7,231 bases of DNA from Actinobacteria bacterium UBA4719. GTDB lineage: Bacteria; Actinomycetota; Actinomycetes; Actinomycetales; Dermatophilaceae. Every line of letters begins with the position of its first letter. Within the stretch, counting starts at the first letter, position 1. Below are positions 5,122 through 7,231 of this stretch, one piece after another. A program made the position numbers and the translations under genes. The notes under the pieces are model-generated. The model searched no databases. It had not been told where the DNA came from and saw nothing but the letters and a program-made list of their open reading frames with translations. Where the stretch lies: contig DHJN01000010.1 of NCBI GenBank assembly GCA_002404345.1, positions 8,404 through 15,634 of the forward strand, read 5' to 3'.

Positions 5122-6734
5122 GGCGCCCTCTCCCTGCCGGCCTGCTCCCGGGAGGCCTTGTCGCGGGCCACCTTCTCCCTCGCGGCCCGCTCCCGGGCGG
5201 CCCGCTCCCTGGCGGCCTTTTCCCGGGCCGCGTCCTCACGGACCGCCTTTTCGCGGGCGGCCCTGTCGCGGGCGGCCTTCTCACGGGCGGCGCCCGAGCC
5301 CACCACGTGGTACGCCCGACTGACCAGCTCATGACCTGCGAGCCCGGCCATGAGGTCGGACGCCGCCGGGTCGTCGTGGTCGAAGGCGCGGCCGGCGGTG
5401 GCCATCAGCATCGGCTCGAGCCGGGTGGGCTCCCAGATGTGGCGGACCAGGCCCCGCTCCAGGGCAGAGACGATCCACGGGTCGAACTGGATCCCGGCAC
5501 GTTCGTGCAGCTCGGCGACCGCCTCCTTAACGGTGTGGGCGTCACGGTGAAACCGCGACGTGGTCAGGGAGTCGAAGGCGTCTGCCACCGCGATGATCCG
5601 CGCGAGCAGCGGAATGTCCTCGCCGCTGAGGCCTGCCGGATAACCGCGCCCGTCCATCCGTTCGTGATGGTGCAGGATCGCTTCCATCGAACCCTGGAGG
5701 AACTCGATGTCACCGACCATCTCGACACCGCGCTCGGCGTGGGTGGCGATGCTGGCGAGGTCCGCGTCGGAGAGCCTGTCGGCCTTGCGCAGAACGCGGG
5801 TCGGGATGGCGAGCTTGCCAATGTCGTGCAGCATCCCGGCGAAGCGCAGGGCCTCGGTGTCCTGATGGCTCAGCGCCAGGGATCCGGCCATCAGATCGCA
5901 CAGGAGAGCCACTCGCTCACTGTGGCCCCGCGTATACAGGTCCTTGGTCTCCACTGCCGCGGCCAAGGCGCTGAGGGTGCGCTCGTGCGCGCGCTGCTCG
6001 TCGCCGTACTGCACGAAAGCCCAGCGCGCGACGAAAAGCGGCGCCAGAATCAGCACGGCGCTCGCGGGTCCGACCCCGGCCGGCACCCAGAGGATCACGA
6101 ACAGGAACCCGATGATGCCGTAGCCGATATAGGTCGGACCGGAGGTGCCCAGCATTCCCAGGACGAACCGGCGGATCGGAGTGCCCTGGGTCAGCCGCAC
6201 TATTCCCGACAGGATCACGGCGTTGGACAGACAGATCACGACGTCGGCCAACATCAACGGCAGACCCACGTGCAGCACCAGCGACCAGACGCCGCCGGCG
6301 CCGGCATCGGTCAGCTCCGTCGTACCACCGGCCATGAGGTAGACGAAGCCGCCGGCAGCTCCGATGGCTGAGGTCATGCCCATGTTGAAGGCACGCACCT
6401 GGAGCCGATCCTTGTTGACCAGCAGCAGGTGGGTCGCCGCGCCGACGACCGCGGCCCCGAACGGACCGAGGATGGCCACCGCCGCGAGCAGGATGATGCT
6501 GGTGAAGGAGAAGCTGATGCGCCCCCCGATATTGCGCTCCTGCGAGGACGAGCCCAGCACACCCATCACGCACAGCACCACCAGGGCGACGACGTCGTAG
6601 TTCAACGAGCGCATTCGCCAGCCCAGAACTGCCAGGCCCAGTGCCATGAGCAGGACGGCGGCGATATAGGTGCCCACGGCATGCGAAGGGACGCCCACGG
6701 ACTGTGGGCGTCCCTTCGAGACCGTGTCGTTCAC
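5118..6734 (-). CDS. Integral-membrane HD-GYP protein, probable c-di-GMP phosphodiesterase with a repetitive charged tail
   Basis: The product is 538 residues. About six to seven membrane segments occupy residues 21-242 (for example 21-38, 46-62, 76-104, 117-135, 151-180, 200-240), forming a sensor-like region I cannot assign to a named family. The HD-GYP domain spans about 250-430 with all hallmarks: H271 in RGHSERVALL, HDIGK (303-307), HAERG (332-336), HHHERMDGRGYPAGL (355-369) and DAFDSLTT (385-392). This family hydrolyses c-di-GMP to pGpG or GMP with a bi- or tri-nuclear metal site, so activity is expected on the cytoplasmic side. Residues 482-536 are eleven uninterrupted five-residue units of the AAREK type. 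No GGDEF cyclase is in the window. GTG 6734 is the furthest start in the frame; no Shine-Dalgarno sequence precedes it, while TAGGTT at 6742-6747 would place transcription start at the codon, suggesting a leaderless mRNA. GTG at 6677 is a weaker alternative just before the first membrane helix. The gene is followed, with a GTGA overlap, by a second HD protein. Confidence 0.92.
   Translation of the reverse strand: MNDTVSKGRPQSVGVPSHAVGTYIAAVLLMALGLAVLGWRMRSLNYDVVALVVLCVMGVLGSSSQERNIGGRISFSFTSIILLAAVAILGPFGAAVVGAATHLLLVNKDRLQVRAFNMGMTSAIGAAGGFVYLMAGGTTELTDAGAGGVWSLVLHVGLPLMLADVVICLSNAVILSGIVRLTQGTPIRRFVLGMLGTSGPTYIGYGIIGFLFVILWVPAGVGPASAVLILAPLFVARWAFVQYGDEQRAHERTLSALAAAVETKDLYTRGHSERVALLCDLMAGSLALSHQDTEALRFAGMLHDIGKLAIPTRVLRKADRLSDADLASIATHAERGVEMVGDIEFLQGSMEAILHHHERMDGRGYPAGLSGEDIPLLARIIAVADAFDSLTTSRFHRDAHTVKEAVAELHERAGIQFDPWIVSALERGLVRHIWEPTRLEPMLMATAGRAFDHDDPAASDLMAGLAGHELVSRAYHVVGSGAAREKAARDRAAREKAVREDAAREKAARERAARERAAREKVARDKASREQAGRERAP
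5127..5291 (-). repeat. 15-bp tandem repeat, 11 units, encoding AAREK-type pentapeptides
   Basis: Eleven back-to-back 15-bp units lie within the 3' end of the HD-GYP gene. They encode AAREK, AARDR, AAREK, AVRED, AAREK, AARER, AARER, AAREK, VARDK, ASREQ and AGRER. The units vary at the DNA level, mostly at third positions, so the array is not freshly expanded. In a helix, Glu at place 4 meets Arg of the next unit (i+4) and Lys at place 5 meets the next Glu (i+4), the pattern of a stable single alpha-helix. Confidence 0.92.
6684..6718 (-). other. Perfect 15-bp hairpin over the first codons of the HD-GYP gene
   Basis: CGAAGGGACGCCCAC (6684-6698) and GTGGGCGTCCCTTCG (6704-6718) are perfect reverse complements separated by a 5-base loop. 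The stem covers codons 6-17 of the HD-GYP gene if translation starts at GTG 6734. It looks like a terminator stem, but no T-tract follows on either strand. It could limit read-through from the upstream peptide gene, act as an attenuator, or affect initiation of the HD-GYP protein. Confidence 0.7.
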
Positions 6735-6741
6735 CCGACCA

Positions 6742-6747
6742 AACCTA
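6742..6747 (-). promoter_or_regulatory. Possible -10 element for a leaderless HD-GYP transcript
   Basis: On the minus strand TAGGTT lies seven bases before GTG 6734, the distance expected if transcription starts at the start codon. No convincing -35 is found 16-18 bp further up. Weak evidence on its own. Confidence 0.25.
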
Positions 6748-6802
6748 CCTGCGGGGTCAGACGAAAACCCGGGGAAGTCAGAAGACGACCGATCTCATCC
6801 GC

Positions 6803-6824
6803 GGTTCAGGGTTCAGCGGTTCAG
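6803..6824. repeat. Three GGTTCAG units at the end of the peptide gene
   Basis: GGTTCAG occurs at 6803-6809, 6810-6816 and 6818-6824 (on the minus strand CTGAACC). The third copy contains the stop codon of the peptide gene, and another in-frame TGA lies in the first copy boundary further on. The units resemble the GGAACCCC end of the TWHWNP-coding repeat, so the whole 3' end may have arisen by local duplication and slippage. Confidence 0.7.
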
Positions 6825-6973
6825 GGGTTCCAGTGCCAGGTGCTGCGCGGCGCGTCCGCGATGGGGTTCCAGTGCCAGGTGTTGTTCGACGGCACTGCGG
6901 AGGTCTGGCCGGTCCACTGCTGGGTGGCGTCCTTGGTGAGCATGGACTCGATTACCCGGGCGATCATCTTCAT
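6821..6973 (-). CDS. Small Trp-rich peptide with two C-terminal TWHWNP repeats (unknown function)
   Basis: This 50-residue product begins MKMIARVIESMLTKDATQQW and ends with two copies of TWHWNP (32-37 and 45-50), the second ending at the stop codon. I found it by reading the minus strand; it is shorter than usual gene-calling limits. Coding support: AAAGGAAG (6978-6985) just before ATG; 48 of 50 codons end in G or C; and a good -10 (TATAAG) lies about 85 bp upstream. Repeat spacing is 13 residues. It has five Trp and two His, no Cys, no signal peptide and no membrane helix. The charged helical N-terminus followed by a repeated aromatic C-terminus resembles a ribosomally made, modified peptide precursor (leader plus two cores), but no modifying enzyme is visible in the window. 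Alternatives are a regulatory leader peptide acting through Trp codons or Pro-stop stalling, or a small protein ligand of the downstream HD proteins. I do not recognise the family. Confidence 0.68.
   Translation of the reverse strand: MKMIARVIESMLTKDATQQWTGQTSAVPSNNTWHWNPIADAPRSTWHWNP
6824..6842 (-). repeat. 19-bp direct repeat, copy 2 (encodes the last TWHWNP)
   Basis: On the minus strand CACCTGGCACTGGAACCCC, identical to 6863-6881 and 39 bp (13 codons) away, in the same frame. Identity down to third positions over 19 bp points to recent duplication or gene conversion, or to selection on the nucleotide sequence itself. Confidence 0.9.
6863..6881 (-). repeat. 19-bp direct repeat, copy 1 (encodes the first TWHWNP)
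   Basis: Identical to 6824-6842; see that entry. The 20 bp between the copies encodes most of the spacer IADAPRS. Confidence 0.9.
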
Positions 6974-7056
6974 GGTGCTTCCTTTGCTTTTGGGGCGCTT
7001 TGCTAGCGTCCTATCGAGGTAAGCCCCGATATCGCGAAGTTGCGTTCCGAAGCACC

Positions 7057-7062
7057 CTTATA
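7057..7062 (-). promoter_or_regulatory. Likely -10 element of the peptide gene promoter
   Basis: On the minus strand TATAAG is the best -10 match in this gap. TGGTGA lies about 17 bp upstream as a poor -35. Transcription would start near 7050, giving a leader of about 75 nt before ATG 6973. A weak -35 suggests an activator, and a palindrome lies upstream at 7103-7117. Confidence 0.45.
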
Positions 7063-7102
7063 GTGGCACGGTTGAGCATCTCACCACCAAAACAAGACCT
7101 GT

Positions 7103-7117
7103 GTGTGACCCTCACAC
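7103..7117. promoter_or_regulatory. 15-bp interrupted palindrome, candidate operator
   Basis: GTGTGACCCTCACAC has perfect 6-bp half sites GTGTGA/TCACAC around a 3-bp centre. It lies about 40 bp upstream of the putative -10 of the peptide gene, a position suited to an activator. The half sites resemble CRP/FNR-family sites but the spacer is 3 bp, not 6, so a CRP call is not justified. TCACCAC (7081-7087) and GTGGTGA (7125-7131) form a further pair around it. Confidence 0.4.
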
Positions 7118-7157
7118 CAACACCGTGGTGAAAACTGCCTGAGCGTTACCGCCGATG

Positions 7158-7185
7158 GCGTCGACTTGCGTCGATTTTGCGTACA
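7158..7185. repeat. Three helically phased GCGT(C/A) repeats
   Basis: GCGTCGA (7158), GCGTCGA (7168) and GCGTACA (7179) start 10 and 11 bp apart, close to one helical turn, in a stretch with no gene. Such phasing is typical of direct-repeat binding sites on one DNA face, but three short units can also arise by chance. The rest of 7003-7231 shows no gene I can support. Confidence 0.35.
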
Positions 7186-7231
7186 TTTGGTGTTGGCCAC
7201 TGCATTCTTTGGCTCTCCTGTCATAACTGTG

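Noticed and set aside
5127..5291. CRISPR array
   Set aside because: The 15-bp units are contiguous, without spacers, and translate in frame as part of the HD-GYP protein.
4276..5334. Long plus-strand open frame opposite the two HD genes
   Set aside because: Low-complexity Arg/Ala/Glu shadow of the minus-strand genes, including the mirror of the AAREK repeat; no ribosome site or recognisable domain.
6429..7022. Plus-strand open frame antisense to the HD-GYP start and the peptide gene
   Set aside because: It is a shadow across two minus-strand genes and a non-coding gap with no domain; GC3 pattern fits the minus strand.
6974..7050. c-di-GMP (GEMM) riboswitch in the leader of the peptide gene
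   Set aside because: GGACGC and GCAAAGC fragments recall the GEMM core, and the downstream genes make it tempting, but the paired arms and tetraloop receptor could not be laid out.
7103..7117. CRP binding site
   Set aside because: Half sites TGTGA/TCACA match but the spacer is 3 bp instead of 6.
7079..7231. Open frames entering from the right edge on the minus strand (one ending near 7111, one near 7079)
   Set aside because: Codon use is not GC-ending as in neighbouring genes and no motif is recognisable; probably non-coding DNA.

Overview
The window looks like chromosomal DNA of a high-GC Gram-positive bacterium (actinobacterium). Codons end overwhelmingly in G or C, GTG starts are used, and the small DUF3311 membrane protein sits directly before a sodium:solute symporter, a pairing typical of Actinobacteria. 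From memory the style resembles Micrococcales, perhaps Intrasporangiaceae, but no rRNA or species-level marker is present.

Left part, plus strand (1-3811). The window opens inside the last fifth of nifJ (pyruvate:ferredoxin/flavodoxin oxidoreductase; thiamine-pyrophosphate domain and C-terminus). A short gap follows, holding a hairpin and two perfect DnaA-box sequences. Next is an orphan AbiEi/DUF559-type gene (889-1773) whose conserved 3' end is missing. Two perfect 14-bp inverted repeats lie exactly at the two edges of this segment. Joined, they would form an ideal terminator with a T-tract, so the gene looks inserted into an ancestral terminator. After it comes a two-gene transport operon: a DUF3311 small membrane protein, broken here by one extra base, and an intact SSS-family symporter of the MctP/monocarboxylate type (2132-3811). 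NifJ and a possible pyruvate/acetate importer share a metabolic theme.

Right part, minus strand (3808-6973), convergent with the symporter so that the two stop codons overlap in CTAG. Read in transcription order from the right, it holds: a previously easy-to-miss 50-codon gene (6973-6821) whose product ends in two copies of TWHWNP; an 86-nt gap; a canonical membrane HD-GYP protein (c-di-GMP phosphodiesterase candidate) with an 11-unit Ala-Arg-Glu-Lys helical tail encoded by a 15-bp minisatellite; and, coupled by a GTGA overlap, a second membrane HD protein that has lost the GYP signature. A perfect 15-bp hairpin covers the first codons of the HD-GYP gene.

The right end (6974-7231) is less GC-rich and non-coding as far as I can see. 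It holds a likely promoter for the peptide gene, a 15-bp palindrome and helically phased GCGT repeats. The least explained unit is the Trp-rich repeat peptide followed by two membrane HD-domain proteins. No CRISPR array, tRNA, rRNA or transposase was seen.
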